Shown here one piece after another: positions 9,653 through 21,317 of a DNA stretch of 64,000 bases (positions are counted from its first letter, which is position 1; every line of letters starts with the position of its first letter). The position numbers and the translations under genes are program-made. This DNA comes from Sterolibacterium denitrificans. Its GTDB lineage: Bacteria > Pseudomonadota > Gammaproteobacteria > Burkholderiales > Rhodocyclaceae. The notes beneath the pieces are model-generated. The model worked only from the letters and a program-made list of their open reading frames with translations. It ran no database searches and was not told the DNA's origin. Location: positions 2,805,305 through 2,869,304 of the forward strand of contig NZ_LT837803.1 of assembly GCF_900174485.1 (NCBI RefSeq), given 5' to 3'.

Positions 9653-9892
9653 TCAAGGTTCGGGCGCATCCCACGGCAGCAGTTCGTGCAAAGGCGGCTT
9701 GCTGATGTAATACAGTGAAACCGCCACGCTGGCAAAGAACAGCGTGGCGGCAATGGCGCTGCCGGTAAGCACGTCCGTCACGCCCTTGGTCTGGACAAAC
9801 CAGATGCAGATACCCGCGCTGAGGAACATGCAGATCAGGCTGAAAATGGAAAAGCCCAGGGAAACTTTTTTGCCAAAGGATCGTGTAGTCAT
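9653..9892 (-). CDS. Small two-helix membrane protein, unknown
   Basis: 79 residues from the ATG at 9892 (MTTRSFGKKVSLGF). Two hydrophobic segments, about residues 13-32 and 43-63, with a short polar loop between them. I do not recognise the family. The frame stays open upstream to 10021, but that extension is arginine- and alanine-rich and looks non-coding. Convergent with murJ, separated by about 24 bases, and downstream of the hppA terminator on the same strand. Confidence 0.55.
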   Translation of the reverse strand: MTTRSFGKKVSLGFSIFSLICMFLSAGICIWFVQTKGVTDVLTGSAIAATLFFASVAVSLYYISKPPLHELLPWDAPEP

Positions 9893-10026
9893 GACTCGGC
9901 TACAGCCTGCGGACAGGCCAACGAATGGAGGGGGAAGCGCGATTGTAGCCTCGATTGCAGGCACTGACGCCAAATTGTGCCGGCCAGCGAACGCGGCAAC
10001 GCAGCAACGCAAACCCGCCAAAGCAA

Positions 10027-10050
10027 CGAGGCAGCCCGCAGGCTGCCTCG
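10027..10050 (-). terminator. hppA rho-independent terminator
   Basis: Perfect 10-bp stem CGAGGCAGCC / GGCTGCCTCG around a 4-base loop, 20 bases after the hppA stop codon, followed on the minus strand by TTGCTTT. Confidence 0.7.
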
Positions 10051-10070
10051 CTGGTCAAAGCAAATACCGA

Positions 10071-12125
10071 TCAAACAATCAGCGGCACGATCAGCAGGGC
10101 CACGAGGTTGATGATCTTGATCAGCGGATTCACCGCCGGGCCGGCCGTATCCTTGTAGGGATCGCCAACGGTATCACCCGTCACGGCGGCCTTGTGAGCC
10201 TCCGACCCCTTGCCGCCGAAATTGCCGTCCTCGATGTATTTCTTGGCGTTATCCCAGGCGCCGCCGCCGGTGGTCATCGAGATGGCGACGAACAGGCCGG
10301 TAACGATGGTGCCGACGAGCAGACCGCCAAGCGCCTGCGGGCCGAGAATCAGACCGACGGCGATCGGCACGGCGATCGGCAGGATCGACGGAATCATCAT
10401 TTCCTTGATCGCCGACACGGTCAGCATGTCGACCGCGCGCGAGTAGTCGGGCTTGGCCGTACCTTCCATGATGCCGGGGATTTCCTTGAACTGGCGGCGC
10501 ACTTCAACCACCACCGAGCCGGCCGAGCGACCGACGGCCTCCATCGCCATGGCGGCGAAGAGGTAGGGAATCAGGCCGCCGATGAACAGGCCGATGATGA
10601 CCAGGTGGTTGGACAGATCGAAGGTGACATTGAGGCCGGCGGCTTCGAGACCATGGGTGTAGTCGGCGAACAGCACCAGCGCAGCCAGGCCGGCCGAACC
10701 GATGGCGTAGCCCTTGGTCACCGCCTTGGTGGTATTGCCGACGGCGTCGAGCGGATCGGTGACGTTGCGCACGTCCTTCGGCAGTTCCGCCATTTCGGCG
10801 ATGCCCCCGGCGTTGTCGGTGATCGGACCGTAGGCGTCGAGCGCGACGACGATACCGGCCATCGACAGCATGGAGGTCGCGGCGATGGCGATGCCGAACA
10901 GGCCGCCCAGCGTGTAGGCGCCCCAGATCGAGGCGCACACGGCAAGCACCGGCCAGGCGCAAGCCTTCATCGACACGCCGATGCCGGCGATGATGTTGGT
11001 GGCGTGGCCGGTCTGGCAGCTCGATGCGACGTGCTTGACCGGCGCGAAATCGGTACCGGTGTAGTACTCGGTGATCCACACCAGCGCCGCCGTCAGCAGC
11101 AGGCCGATGACGGAAGAACCGAACATGCTCATGGTGTTGATCACCGTGCCATCCGGCAGCACGGCGCCCTCGCCGATCAGCCATTGGGTCACCGGATAGT
11201 AGGCCGCCAGGGCCAGCACGCCGGCAACGATCAGGCCGCGATACAGCGCATTCATGATCTTGCCGCCATCCGTCGCCTTGACGAAATAGCAGCCGATGAT
11301 CGAAGCGATGATCGAGACGCCGCCCAGCACCAGCGGATAGAGCAGCAGATTCTCGCCCAGCGCCGGCACGCTCTTCAGCGTCAATGCGGCCAGCACCATG
11401 GTGGCGACGATGGTCACGGCATAGGTCTCGAACAAGTCGGCGGCCATGCCTGCGCAGTCGCCGACGTTGTCGCCGACGTTGTCGGCAATCACCGCCGGGT
11501 TGCGCGGATCGTCCTCGGGAATACCGGCTTCGACCTTGCCCACCAGATCGGCGCCGACGTCGGCACCCTTGGTGAAGATGCCGCCGCCGAGACGGGCGAA
11601 GATGGAAATCAGCGAGGAGCCGAAGGCCAGGCCGATCAGCGGCTCGATGACATGGTGCAGATCCGTGTCCGCAACGCCCATGTTTCTCAGCACGGCATAG
11701 TAGCCGGCAACGCCGAGCAGGCCGAGGCCGACCACCAGCATGCCGGTGATCGCGCCGCCCTTGAACGCAACGTTGAGCGCCGGGGCAATGCCGCCGCGTG
11801 CCGCCTCGGCCGTGCGCACGTTGGCGCGCACCGAGACGTTCATGCCGATGTAGCCGGCCGCACCGGAGAGCACCGCGCCGACCAGGAAGCCGACCGCCGT
11901 CAGCCAGCCAAGGCCGAAGCCGATGACGACGAACAGGACAATGCCGACGATGCCGATCGTCTTGTATTGACGGTTGAGATAAGCCTGCGCGCCTTGCTGA
12001 ATGGCGCTGGCGATTTCCTGCATGCGCGTGTTGCCGGCAGGCTGGGCCAAGATCCACTTGCTGGAAACCGCACCGTAAATGATGGCGACCACGGCACAGA
12101 CCAGCGCAAACATAAGTCCGGACAT
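10071..12125 (-). CDS. hppA: Membrane-bound proton-pumping inorganic pyrophosphatase, K+-independent
   Basis: 684 residues, multispanning. Hydrolyses pyrophosphate and pumps protons across the membrane. The PPi/Mg site is visible as [14 protein letters not shown] followed by [20 protein letters not shown]. The segment [10 protein letters not shown] at about residue 460 has Lys and Thr where K+-dependent enzymes have Ala and Gly, which places it in the K+-independent H+-pumping class by established family rules. ATG at 12125 with GGAGG six bases upstream. It lies next to a PPi-type phosphofructokinase and adenylate kinase, suggesting a PPi-based energy economy. Confidence 0.96.
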   Translation of the reverse strand: MSGLMFALVCAVVAIIYGAVSSKWILAQPAGNTRMQEIASAIQQGAQAYLNRQYKTIGIVGIVLFVVIGFGLGWLTAVGFLVGAVLSGAAGYIGMNVSVRANVRTAEAARGGIAPALNVAFKGGAITGMLVVGLGLLGVAGYYAVLRNMGVADTDLHHVIEPLIGLAFGSSLISIFARLGGGIFTKGADVGADLVGKVEAGIPEDDPRNPAVIADNVGDNVGDCAGMAADLFETYAVTIVATMVLAALTLKSVPALGENLLLYPLVLGGVSIIASIIGCYFVKATDGGKIMNALYRGLIVAGVLALAAYYPVTQWLIGEGAVLPDGTVINTMSMFGSSVIGLLLTAALVWITEYYTGTDFAPVKHVASSCQTGHATNIIAGIGVSMKACAWPVLAVCASIWGAYTLGGLFGIAIAATSMLSMAGIVVALDAYGPITDNAGGIAEMAELPKDVRNVTDPLDAVGNTTKAVTKGYAIGSAGLAALVLFADYTHGLEAAGLNVTFDLSNHLVIIGLFIGGLIPYLFAAMAMEAVGRSAGSVVVEVRRQFKEIPGIMEGTAKPDYSRAVDMLTVSAIKEMMIPSILPIAVPIAVGLILGPQALGGLLVGTIVTGLFVAISMTTGGGAWDNAKKYIEDGNFGGKGSEAHKAAVTGDTVGDPYKDTAGPAVNPLIKIINLVALLIVPLIV

Positions 12126-12255
12126 TCACTTCCTCCTTGAATTGAAAATCTGCTACATCAACACCTGTTGCCGATTCCGGAATTCCACGATTCCAGACGC
12201 CGGAACCGGCATGCACAACCGTTATTGCCTGCTATCGATCGACAGACAAACACGT

Positions 12256-12297
12256 AAAAACAGGTTGCCACGATGCACATGGCAATGCGGCAACCCG
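12256..12297 (-). terminator. pfp terminator
   Basis: On the minus strand CGGGTTGCC pairs with GGCAACCTG (one G-U) across a loop of about 19 bases and is followed by TTTTT. It lies about 30 bases after the phosphofructokinase stop codon, in the 200-base gap before hppA. Nothing else is evident in that gap. Confidence 0.65.
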
Positions 12298-12326
12298 TTT
12301 CATTCCCCTCATTGTTTCCCGTTCCG

Positions 12327-13586
12327 TTACAGATCGAATGGCGGCAGTTTCTTCGCCACTGCCACATTCCGCAGCCGCACGTACTGCGGCAGGCCGTTGC
12401 GATACGGCGGATAATCCTCGCCCTCGATCAGCGGCGCCAGATAGGCGCGCGCCGCCGCGGTGATGCCGAAGCCATCCGCCGTGATGAACTCCGGCGGCAT
12501 TTTTTTCTCGACATTGGCGACCTGATGCAGATCGGCTTCGCCGATCTCCCAGCGATACGGCTGGTCGGACAAGCGCACGATGCTGGCCATGACGGCGTTT
12601 TTCCCGGCCAGCGCCAGTTCGACGGCGGCTCGCCCCACGGCCACGGCCTGCTCGAGATCGGTGCGCGAAGCGATGTGCCGCGCCGCGCGCTGCAGATAAT
12701 CGGCCACCGCCCAGTGATACTTGTAATCCAGCTTGTTCTTGACGAGGCCGGCAATCATCGGGCCGATGCCGCCCAGTTGGGCATGGCCGAACGCATCGCG
12801 CGCGCCGGTCTCCGCCATCAGCTCACCCTGCGGATTGCGCAGGCCTTCCGAAACGGCGATGGCGCAATAGCCATGCCGCTCGACGCAATCCCTGACGCGG
12901 GCGAGAAAAGCCGCCTCGTCGAAAGGCACTTCGGGAAGCAGCAGAATGTGCGGCGCATCGCCCTCGCCTTCGGCAGCCAGGCCGCAGGCCGCGGCAATCC
13001 AGCCGGCATGGCGGCCCATGACTTCGAGAACGAAAACCTTGGTCGACGTCTCGGCCATCGAGGCGACATCGAGGCCCGCCTCGCGCATCGACACCGCCAC
13101 ATACTTGGCCACCGAACCGAAGCCCGGACAGCAGTCGGTGAGCGGCAAATCGTTGTCGACGGTCTTCGGCACGTGGATGGCCTGGATCGGATAACCCATG
13201 GTTGCCGACAGTTGCGAAATCTTCAGGCAGGTATCGGCCGAATCGCCGCCGCCGTTGTAGAAGAAGTAGCCGATGTCATGCGCGCGGAACACCTCGATCA
13301 GCCGCTCATACTGCGCGCGATGCGTCTCCAGGCCCTTCAGCTTGTAGCGGCAGGAGCCGAACGCGCCGGCCGGCGTGTGGCGCAGCGCGGCGATGTTCTC
13401 CGCCGGTTCGAGCGAAGTGTCGATGAGATCTTCGGTCAATGCGCCGATGATGCCGTTGCGCCCGGCATAGACCTTGCCGATCCTGTCGGGATGCGCGCGC
13501 GCCGCCTCGATCAATGCGCCGGCGGTGGCGTTGATGACTGCCGTCACCCCGCCCGACTGCGCATAGAAGGCGTTGCGCGGCACCAT
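12327..13586 (-). CDS. pfp: 6-phosphofructokinase, pyrophosphate-dependent type
   Basis: 419 residues. Interconverts fructose 6-phosphate and fructose 1,6-bisphosphate using PPi/phosphate rather than ATP. The donor site reads YNGGGDSADTC (residues 110-120), and PKTVDNDL (140-147) has Lys141 where ATP enzymes have Gly, the usual mark of PPi use. Further motifs are EVMGRHAGWIAA and the substrate-binding LGGIGPMIA region. It starts one base after the adk stop codon and is followed by its own terminator before hppA, so adk-pfp is a tight pair. Donor specificity is inferred from these residues. Confidence 0.88.
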   Translation of the reverse strand: MVPRNAFYAQSGGVTAVINATAGALIEAARAHPDRIGKVYAGRNGIIGALTEDLIDTSLEPAENIAALRHTPAGAFGSCRYKLKGLETHRAQYERLIEVFRAHDIGYFFYNGGGDSADTCLKISQLSATMGYPIQAIHVPKTVDNDLPLTDCCPGFGSVAKYVAVSMREAGLDVASMAETSTKVFVLEVMGRHAGWIAAACGLAAEGEGDAPHILLLPEVPFDEAAFLARVRDCVERHGYCAIAVSEGLRNPQGELMAETGARDAFGHAQLGGIGPMIAGLVKNKLDYKYHWAVADYLQRAARHIASRTDLEQAVAVGRAAVELALAGKNAVMASIVRLSDQPYRWEIGEADLHQVANVEKKMPPEFITADGFGITAAARAYLAPLIEGEDYPPYRNGLPQYVRLRNVAVAKKLPPFDL

Positions 13587-13587
13587 C

Positions 13588-14274
<687 letters not shown>

Positions 14275-14318
14275 TCAGATGCGGTCGGTCGATCGGTCCG
14301 TTCAGTGCATTCCCGCCA

Positions 14319-14349
14319 CTGCCGGCATACCCTGCATGCGTGCCGGCAG
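14319..14349. repeat. Inverted repeat between kdsB and adk
   Basis: Perfect 9-bp arms CTGCCGGCA and TGCCGGCAG separated by 13 bases. Neither strand has a U-run after the stem, so it does not look like an ordinary terminator; it may be a structured leader upstream of adk. Confidence 0.5.
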
Positions 14350-14374
14350 GAAAAATCAAGGCGCCAAGATAGTC

Positions 14375-15202
14375 TCAAATGGCGCCCCGGTCAAACACTG
14401 CACGCACGCGCGCCAGGTCTTCCGGCGTATCGACGCCGGCCGGCGGCGCCTCGCTGCAACTGACGACGCGAATCGCATGGCCATGCCAGAGCGCGCGCAA
14501 CTGTTCGAGCGCTTCATGCTGCTCCAGCGGCGCCGGCGCCAGCCGGCCGTAGCGGCGCAGAAAACCGACGCGGTAGGCATACAGGCCGATATGGCGCTGC
14601 GCGGCAAAACCCGCCGGCAGTCGCGTCCGATCCTGTCCATTGGCAAAGGCATCGCGCGCCCAGGGAATCGGCGCCCGGGAAAAATACAGGGCGCGGCCCG
14701 CCGCATCGCACACCACCTTGACGACATTGGGGTTGAAGAAATCGGCAGCCTCATGAATGGCATGCGCGGCGGTGGCAATCGCCGCCCCTTCGTCCTCACG
14801 CAAGGCGGCGGCGACGGCATCCACCAGTTGCGGATCGATCAGCGGTTCGTCGCCCTGGACATTGACGACGATCTCATCATCCTGCCAGCCCAGTTGTTCG
14901 GCCACTTCGGCGATGCGGTCGGTACCGCTGGGATGATCGGCGCGCGTCATCACCACCGCATGGCCGTGGCCGGCAACGGCGGCGCGGATGTCCTCATGAT
15001 CGGTGGCAATCCAGATGCCGGCATGCCGGCAGGACTGCACGGCCTCCACCACGCGCACGATCATCGGCTTGCCGGCGATGTCCGCCAGCGGCTTGCCGGG
15101 CAGACGCAGCGAAGCATAGCGCGCCGGAATGACGATGCGCACGCCGTGTGCGCCATGTCCGCCGTGTACGCTATCTGCGCTATGCACGATCTGCGGCTTC
15201 AC
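14375..15202 (-). CDS. kdsB: CMP-KDO synthetase (3-deoxy-manno-octulosonate cytidylyltransferase)
   Basis: Activates KDO with CTP for attachment to lipid A. Motifs: [34 protein letters not shown] and YFSRAPIPW. The frame begins at GTG 15202 and gives 275 residues, but the first 20 residues are a His/Gly/Ala-rich stretch encoded by a degenerate 9-bp tandem repeat. Homologs begin at the RIVIPARY segment, so a GTG near 15142 is an alternative start; no good ribosome binding site decides between them. It lies 15 bases after the Trm112-like gene and in the lpxK group. Confidence 0.93.
   Translation of the reverse strand: MKPQIVHSADSVHGGHGAHGVRIVIPARYASLRLPGKPLADIAGKPMIVRVVEAVQSCRHAGIWIATDHEDIRAAVAGHGHAVVMTRADHPSGTDRIAEVAEQLGWQDDEIVVNVQGDEPLIDPQLVDAVAAALREDEGAAIATAAHAIHEAADFFNPNVVKVVCDAAGRALYFSRAPIPWARDAFANGQDRTRLPAGFAAQRHIGLYAYRVGFLRRYGRLAPAPLEQHEALEQLRALWHGHAIRVVSCSEAPPAGVDTPEDLARVRAVFDRGAI
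15143..15187. repeat. Degenerate 9-bp tandem repeat, five units
   Basis: Five consecutive units GCCGTGTGC, GCCATGTCC, GCCGTGTAC, GCTATCTGC, GCTATGCAC. They encode the unusual N-terminal extension of KdsB on the minus strand. Confidence 0.85.
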
Positions 15203-15217
15203 GCTGCGACGGCGCGA

Positions 15218-15403
15218 TCAGCCCAGTTCCGGCGCGTCCTCGGCCAGGCTGCGCGCCTCGGCCTCCAGCATCACCGGGATGTCGTCCTTGACCGGATAGG
15301 CCAGGCGGCAGGGCCTGCAGACCAGCTCGGCCTGCGCCTTGCGGTGTTCGAGCGGTCCCTTGCAGAGCGGACAGACGAGAATTTCAAGCAGTCGGGGATC
15401 CAC
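15218..15403 (-). CDS. Trm112-family zinc-ribbon protein
   Basis: 61 residues from a GTG start: [21 protein letters not shown], then a second CxxC (CRPC) and the family ending around [11 protein letters not shown]. Such proteins (E. coli YcaR type) regularly lie between lpxK and kdsB; the eukaryotic relative activates methyltransferases, while the bacterial role is unclear. The GTG at 15403 is chosen because GGAG lies seven bases upstream; the start overlaps the 3' end of lpxK by 20 bases, suggesting coupled translation. The upstream part of the open frame does not resemble the family. Confidence 0.9.
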   Translation of the reverse strand: MDPRLLEILVCPLCKGPLEHRKAQAELVCRPCRLAYPVKDDIPVMLEAEARSLAEDAPELG

Positions 15404-16487
15404 GGGACTTCTCCAGAAGACAATGCTCAACATGAGCCGCAAGATTGCCGTTGCCGCCGGCAGCGGGCGGCCCGGTCGGACCGATGCGCACCACCTGGGC
15501 CGTGACCGGCAGCACCCAGATCGGACATGGGCTCGGGCAATGGCTGTAAGCGCCGCATTTTACCGCATCCTTCTCGGTCATCAGCAGCGCATCGGCCCGG
15601 GTTGCCGACTGGATCGCCGTCAGCTCGGCCGCCGTGTAACGATGATGATCCGGGAAGACATGGCGGCTGAATTGCAGTCCGAGTCCGGCCAGATGATCGA
15701 AGAAACGTTCCGGCACGGCGATGCCAGCGATGGCGGCCAGTTTCAACCCTTGCAGGTCGGCTGCCGTACAGCGCGTTTCCGGCGCATCGAGGCGCTCGAA
15801 AGTCGCGCCGCTCAATTGCATGGCAAACGCCGGCACCTGCGTCGCCCCCGCCGGCACACGGGCACTGGCGCCGTTGAGCACCAGCGCGGCGACCTGCGCC
15901 AGGCGCCGGCCCGGTTCGCGCAGCGGCCCGGCCGGCAGCAGCCAGCCATTCATCAGGCCGCGGCCATCGACCAAGGCGATTTCCACGTCGCGCATCAGGC
16001 GGTAATGCTGCAAGCCGTCATCACTGAGCAGCAGATCGCAGTCGGGATACGCCGCCAGCAAGGCGCGGCCGGCCGCCACCCGGTCGCGGCCGACGAACAC
16101 CGGCAGACCGCTGCGCCGCTTCAGCAGCAATGGCTCGTCACCCACCTCGCCGGCATGGCTGTCGGCATGCACCTCGCGGGCTTCGCCGGCCGCACGAGCA
16201 GCGCCCTCCGCCGCGTAGCCGCGACTGATGATGCCCGGTCGCCGGCCCGCGCGACGCAATTCATCCGCCAGCCAGAGCGTCAATGGCGTCTTGCCGCTGC
16301 CACCGACGATGATGTTGCCGATCACCACCACCGGCACCGGCAGGCGCTCGCGTTTCAGCCAGTCACGCCGGTAGGCGAGGCGCCGCAAACCGCCGAGCAG
16401 GGCGAACAGCAGACTGACCGGCAGCAGCAACGTGGCAGCCGGGCTGCGCCGCTGCCAGAGCTTGGGAAAGAAATGTGCAGGATCCAT
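15384..16487 (-). CDS. lpxK: Tetraacyldisaccharide 4'-kinase
   Basis: 367 residues from the preferred ATG at 16487. Phosphorylates the 4' position of the lipid A disaccharide precursor at the inner membrane. It has an N-terminal hydrophobic segment (about residues 17-34) and the P-loop [16 protein letters not shown] (residues 53-68). The open frame extends to 16565 inside exbD, but homology begins at [16 protein letters not shown]. It lies downstream of exbB-exbD and overlaps the Trm112-like gene, a layout common in Betaproteobacteria (exbB, exbD, lpxK, trm112-like, kdsB, adk). Confidence 0.94.
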   Translation of the reverse strand: MDPAHFFPKLWQRRSPAATLLLPVSLLFALLGGLRRLAYRRDWLKRERLPVPVVVIGNIIVGGSGKTPLTLWLADELRRAGRRPGIISRGYAAEGAARAAGEAREVHADSHAGEVGDEPLLLKRRSGLPVFVGRDRVAAGRALLAAYPDCDLLLSDDGLQHYRLMRDVEIALVDGRGLMNGWLLPAGPLREPGRRLAQVAALVLNGASARVPAGATQVPAFAMQLSGATFERLDAPETRCTAADLQGLKLAAIAGIAVPERFFDHLAGLGLQFSRHVFPDHHRYTAAELTAIQSATRADALLMTEKDAVKCGAYSHCPSPCPIWVLPVTAQVVRIGPTGPPAAGGNGNLAAHVEHCLLEKSRGSPTA

Positions 16488-16524
16488 GGCCCGCGCCGAA
16501 GGGCGGATGCAGGCCCGGCGCTGC

Positions 16525-16950
16525 TCAGTTGCCGGCGTTCTGCGTGGCAAACGAAATATGCGCAAGACCGGCCTGCTGCGCGGCCTGCATCACGTCGATG
16601 ACGCTCTGATGCGTCGCCTCGGCATCGGCGCTGATGATCACCACCGGCTCCTGGGCGCCGTTTGCCTCGGCCACGCGGCGCAGCGCCAGGCTGATCGCCT
16701 CCACATCCCGGCCGGCCACCACGTTGCGATTGACCATCACTTCACCCTGATGATTCACCACGACGTTGATCTCATTGGCCTGCTCGGTCTTCTGTTCGGC
16801 ATCGGCCGTCGGCAGATTGATCTCCAGTCCCGTGTATTTCGAGTAGGTGGTGGTGACCATCAGGAAGATCAGGATCACCAGCAGGATGTCGATCATCGGA
16901 ATCAGGTTGATTTCCGGTTCCTCACGCATCCGGCCGCGCTGGAAATTCAT
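16525..16950 (-). CDS. exbD: ExbD/TolR-family biopolymer transport protein
   Basis: 141 residues with one N-terminal membrane helix (about residues 13-35, INLIPMIDILLVILIFLMV) and a periplasmic domain. The conserved helix Asp (in PMIDILLV) is the proton-pathway residue of the ExbD/TolR family. It works with the ExbB-like protein encoded 18 bases upstream to use proton-motive force for envelope processes. Linkage to lpxK and kdsB, rather than to tonB, leaves the energised partner open. Confidence 0.92.
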   Translation of the reverse strand: MNFQRGRMREEPEINLIPMIDILLVILIFLMVTTTYSKYTGLEINLPTADAEQKTEQANEINVVVNHQGEVMVNRNVVAGRDVEAISLALRRVAEANGAQEPVVIISADAEATHQSVIDVMQAAQQAGLAHISFATQNAGN

Positions 16951-16968
16951 CGTCGCCTCCGTTTCGGC

Positions 16969-17574
16969 TTACTGCCGCTCACCGTGCACCAGCTCGACGA
17001 GTTTCACCGCCTGCTGTTCCATCTCGGCAAGGAAGCTGTCGACCAGGGCTCGGAAATGCCGGTAGAAAATCATCGCCGGAATGGCAATCAGCAAACCGAA
17101 ACCCGTGTTGTAGAGCGCCACTGAAATCCCGTGAGCCAACTGCTGCGGATTGGTCCCCGCCGCCGTGGTCGAGCCGAAAATCTCGATCATGCCGACCACC
17201 GTGCCGAACAACCCCATCAGCGGACTGATCGAAGCGATGGTTCCCAGGGTGGTGAGGAAGCGCTCCAGCTCGTGCATCACCGCGCGACCGGCTTCCTCGA
17301 TGGATTCCTTCATGATCTCGCGCGAGCTGTTGACGTTGCGCAGACCAGCGGAAAACACGCGGCCCAGCGGCGAATGCAGCTCGAGCCGGCGCAGCATCTG
17401 CTCATTTACCCCGCTCTGGCGAAAGTCGCCGATCACGCTTTCGAGCAGTCCGGGTGGCACGATGCGCGCGCGGCGCAAGGTCGAAAAACGCTCGATGATC
17501 AGCGCGACGGCAATGATGGAAGCCAGCAACAACGGATAGATCGGCCAACCGGCGGCTTGTATGATGGCAAACAC
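16969..17574 (-). CDS. exbB: ExbB/TolQ-family proton-channel protein
   Basis: 201 residues with three predicted membrane helices (about 10-28, 115-140 and 150-175) and the family core GTIASISPLMGLFGTVVGMI. It forms the motor with ExbD. The start is GTG at 17574 (VFAIIQAAGWPIYPLLL), chosen because AGGAG lies six bases upstream and the N-terminal helix follows; the open frame continues upstream to 17772 without family similarity. First gene of the exbB-exbD-lpxK group. Confidence 0.92.
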   Translation of the reverse strand: MFAIIQAAGWPIYPLLLASIIAVALIIERFSTLRRARIVPPGLLESVIGDFRQSGVNEQMLRRLELHSPLGRVFSAGLRNVNSSREIMKESIEEAGRAVMHELERFLTTLGTIASISPLMGLFGTVVGMIEIFGSTTAAGTNPQQLAHGISVALYNTGFGLLIAIPAMIFYRHFRALVDSFLAEMEQQAVKLVELVHGERQ

Positions 17575-17770
17575 GCAAGACTCCTTACGACGGCGAGAAG
17601 CGCGCACTTTAGCCTGATGAGTGGCCTTTCGGCAAGAAGGAATACAGCGAAAAAAATGCCAATCAAAACCTGCAAGGATTGCCAGCCCGCATCGGGACGG
17701 CGAGAATGACGGGCCCGGCCACCAATGCAACCCCTGCCAACCAACAGGCAAATGCCTTCCTTTGCTCCCC

Positions 17771-18214
17771 ATGCGTAGCCGCCCTCTCGACGATTATCTG
17801 CGCACCGATGCGGCCATCGCCAACTTGCAGGCGCATGCCGATCATCTGCTGCAGTTGCAGCAGATCCTGGCGGCATCCCTGCCTCCCGCGCTCGCCCGCA
17901 GTTGCCGGGTGGCCAATCTCAAGCAGGGCGTATTGATCATCCACGCCGAAAACGGTGCCGCCGCCACCAAGCTGCGCCAGCTCACCACGACCTTGACGGA
18001 GCGCTACCGCGCCCACGGCGAGCCGCTGACGGAAGTCCGCATCAAGGTCCAGCCGCTCGACGAACACCCGCAACCCAAGCCGCCACCGCGCGCCGCCACG
18101 CTGGGCAGCGGCGGCCGCGCCAGCATCGAACGTCTGCTCGGCAGCTTGCCCGATGGCCCACTGCGTCAGGCGCTGACGGGGTTCGTCAACACAGCGACAA
18201 CGAAAAAACCTTGA
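17771..18214 (+). CDS. DUF721 (DciA-like) protein
   Basis: 147 residues from ATG 17771 (MRSRPLDDYLRTDAAIANL). The middle (about residues 20-95) matches the DUF721 fold, with the PPALARSCRVANLKQGVLIIHAENGAA pattern split across two strands of the KH-like domain. DciA proteins of this family load the replicative helicase in bacteria lacking DnaC; whether this short version does so is inferred. The proline-rich stretch after residue 100 is probably flexible. Divergent from exbB. Confidence 0.75.
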   Translation: MRSRPLDDYLRTDAAIANLQAHADHLLQLQQILAASLPPALARSCRVANLKQGVLIIHAENGAAATKLRQLTTTLTERYRAHGEPLTEVRIKVQPLDEHPQPKPPPRAATLGSGGRASIERLLGSLPDGPLRQALTGFVNTATTKKP

Positions 18215-18283
18215 GTCGCGCTCCGCTCCCGACGCTTCACCACGGATCTGCCCTCTTTCCTGTTTCACACCTATCCTCACCAT

Positions 18284-19300
18284 ATGAAGATCGATGCTCC
18301 CCTGCTCTCTCCCAATCCCCTGGATGCCCGCGCCATTGCCCGGCAACTGGAAGCAGACGGCTACGCGGGCGCCTACACCTTTGACGGACCGGGCGAACCC
18401 TTTCTGCCCCTGGCCATCGCGGCCGAACATACCAGCCAGCTACAACTGATCACCGCCATTGCCGTGGCCTTTGCGCGCAACCCCATGCTCGTTGCCCAGT
18501 TGGGCAACGATCTGCAGCGCATGTCCCAGGGACGGTTTCTGCTCGGGCTGGGTTCGCAGATTCGTCCGCACATCGAAAAGCGCTTTTCCATGCCCTGGTC
18601 GGCACCCGCACCGCGCATGCGTGAATTCGTCCTGGCCGTGCGTGCCATCTGGGCGGCCTGGCAGGGTACGGCGCCGCTGGATTTCCGGGGAGAGTATTAC
18701 ACCCATACACTCATGCCCCCGCTGCTCACCCCGGCGCCCAATCCCTATGGCCCACCGCCCATCCTGCTGGCTGGCGTCGGCCCCGCCATGACGAGCGTGG
18801 CAAGCGAAGTGGCGGACGGCTTTCTCATCCATCCGTTCCACAGCCTGTCCTACCTCGACGACTGCACGATGCCGGCATTGCAGCGCGGCCTCGCCAAAAG
18901 TGGACGGTCACGCAAGGATTTCCAGATTTCCTGCCAGTTGCTGGTCGCCACCGGGCACACGCCGGCAGAAGTTGAACAGGCCGTGCGGGCACTGCGCGTG
19001 CAGATTGCCTTCTATGCTTCCACGCCCGCCTACCGGCCGGTACTCGAACACCTCGGACGCGGCGACTTGCAGGAAACACTCAGCACCTTGGCCAAGCAAG
19101 GTGCCTGGGGCGACATGGGCGCGCTGATCGACGATGAGCTGCTGCACAGCGTCGCCATCGTCGGCACCACGTCAGCCGCTGCCGACACCATCATCGAGCG
19201 CTATGCCGGCAAGGTCGACCGCATCAGCCCGACCGCCTACATCGGCGACCCGCTGGCAGCCAGCGCCCTGGTCAAGGCGTTGCAGACGGCCTTGCGCTGA
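18284..19300 (+). CDS. LLM-class flavin-dependent oxidoreductase (F420-type family)
   Basis: 338 residues, luciferase-like TIM-barrel monooxygenase superfamily. Segments such as RMSQGRFLLGLGSQIRPHIEKRF, APAPRMREFVLAVRAIW and GPPPILLAGVG match the subfamily annotated as probable F420-dependent oxidoreductases. Most of those come from Actinobacteria; here no F420 synthesis gene is visible nearby, so FMN use or another role is possible. It follows the DUF721 gene on the same strand and is convergent with the efflux operon, 29 bases from its last gene. Confidence 0.8.
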   Translation: MKIDAPLLSPNPLDARAIARQLEADGYAGAYTFDGPGEPFLPLAIAAEHTSQLQLITAIAVAFARNPMLVAQLGNDLQRMSQGRFLLGLGSQIRPHIEKRFSMPWSAPAPRMREFVLAVRAIWAAWQGTAPLDFRGEYYTHTLMPPLLTPAPNPYGPPPILLAGVGPAMTSVASEVADGFLIHPFHSLSYLDDCTMPALQRGLAKSGRSRKDFQISCQLLVATGHTPAEVEQAVRALRVQIAFYASTPAYRPVLEHLGRGDLQETLSTLAKQGAWGDMGALIDDELLHSVAIVGTTSAAADTIIERYAGKVDRISPTAYIGDPLAASALVKALQTALR

Positions 19301-19329
19301 ACGCGCGCCGCGCCCCTGCCCCTCGGCCC

Positions 19330-20546
19330 TCACTCATAGCGCAACGCCTGGATCGGATCGAGCCGGGCGGCGCGGCGCGCCGGGAAGTAGCCGAAGACGA
19401 TGCCGATGGCGCCGGAGAAGATGAAGGCCAGCAGATTGATGCCGGGATTGTAGGTGAACGGCAGGTGCATCAGCGCGCTCAGACCGAGGCAGGCGATGAA
19501 GGCCAGCAGGATGCCGATCAGGCCGCCCAGCGCCGAGAGCACCACGGATTCGATGAGGAATTGCAGCAGCACTTCGTGCTCCAGCGCGCCGATGGCCAGA
19601 CGGATGCCGATCTCGCGGGTGCGCTCGGTGACCGAGACCAGCATGATGTTCATGATGCCGATGCCGCCCACCAGCAGGCTCACGGCCGCCACCGCGCCGA
19701 GCAGACCGGTCATGGTGCGGATGGTGCCGGTCAGCGTCTCGGCGATCTGCTTGGTGTCCATGATGGAAAAGTTGTCTTCCTCGCCATCGGCGAGCTTGCG
19801 CCGCTCGCGCATCAGGCGCTTGATCTGCTCCATCACCGGCTCGGCGGCGATGCCGTCGCGCACCGAGAGCATCAGGCTGCCGACGTCCTGATTGCCGGTC
19901 AGCCGCCGCTGCACGGTGCGGATCGGCATGACGACCATGTCGTCCTGGTCCTGACCCATCGCCCCCTGGCCCTTGGAAGCCAGCACGCCGATGATTTCGC
20001 AGGCGATGTTCTTCACCCGCAGCTCGGCGCCGAGTACCTGCTGATTGGCGAACAACTGCTGGCGGATGGTATGGCCGATGACGCACACCGAGCGGCCGGC
20101 CATTTCCTCGTCCGGCTCGAACAGGCGGCCCTCGGCCAAGGTCCAGTTGCCGGCGGAAAAATAGTCGTTCGTGCTGCCATTGATCGTCGACGACCAATTC
20201 TGCCCACCGGCCACCAGCGTGGCGCGGCTATTCACCACCGGAGCGACCACGCGCAGCGAGGCGATCTGGTTCTGCAGGGCGTCGGCATCGCTCAGACGAA
20301 AGCGCGGCACGCCGGCGCCGCCGCCACCGCCGGGGCCGAGCATCTGGCCGGGGCGCAGCAGCAGCAGGTTGCTGCCGAGGCTGGCAATCTGGCTGGCCAC
20401 CATGCGCGTGGCGCCATCGCCCAGGGTGACCATGGTGATCACCGCCGCCACGCCGATGACGATGCCCAGAACGGTCAGAAAAGAGCGCATCAGATTGCGG
20501 CGGATGGCGCGCTCGGCCAGCAGCAGGGCGTTGATCAGCATCTGCA

Positions 20547-20547
<1 letters not shown>
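19330..20547 (-). CDS. MacB-like ABC transporter permease
   Basis: 405 residues: an N-terminal helix (about 20-42), a large periplasmic domain (about 45-275) and three C-terminal helices, the FtsX/MacB_PCD architecture. Motifs include RSFLTVLGIVIGVAAVITM and GGIGIMNIMLVSVTERTREIGIRLAIGA. It is the membrane half of a tripartite MacAB/TolC-like exporter; in E. coli MacB the ATPase is fused, here it is the preceding gene, which overlaps it at TGATG. Likely substrates (macrolides, peptides, siderophores) cannot be inferred. Confidence 0.9.

Positions 20548-21313
<766 letters not shown>

Positions 21314-21317
<4 letters not shown>

Noticed and set aside
14319-14349. Inverted repeat between kdsB and adk as a terminator
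   Set aside because: The only T-run on the minus strand precedes the stem, and none follows on either strand.
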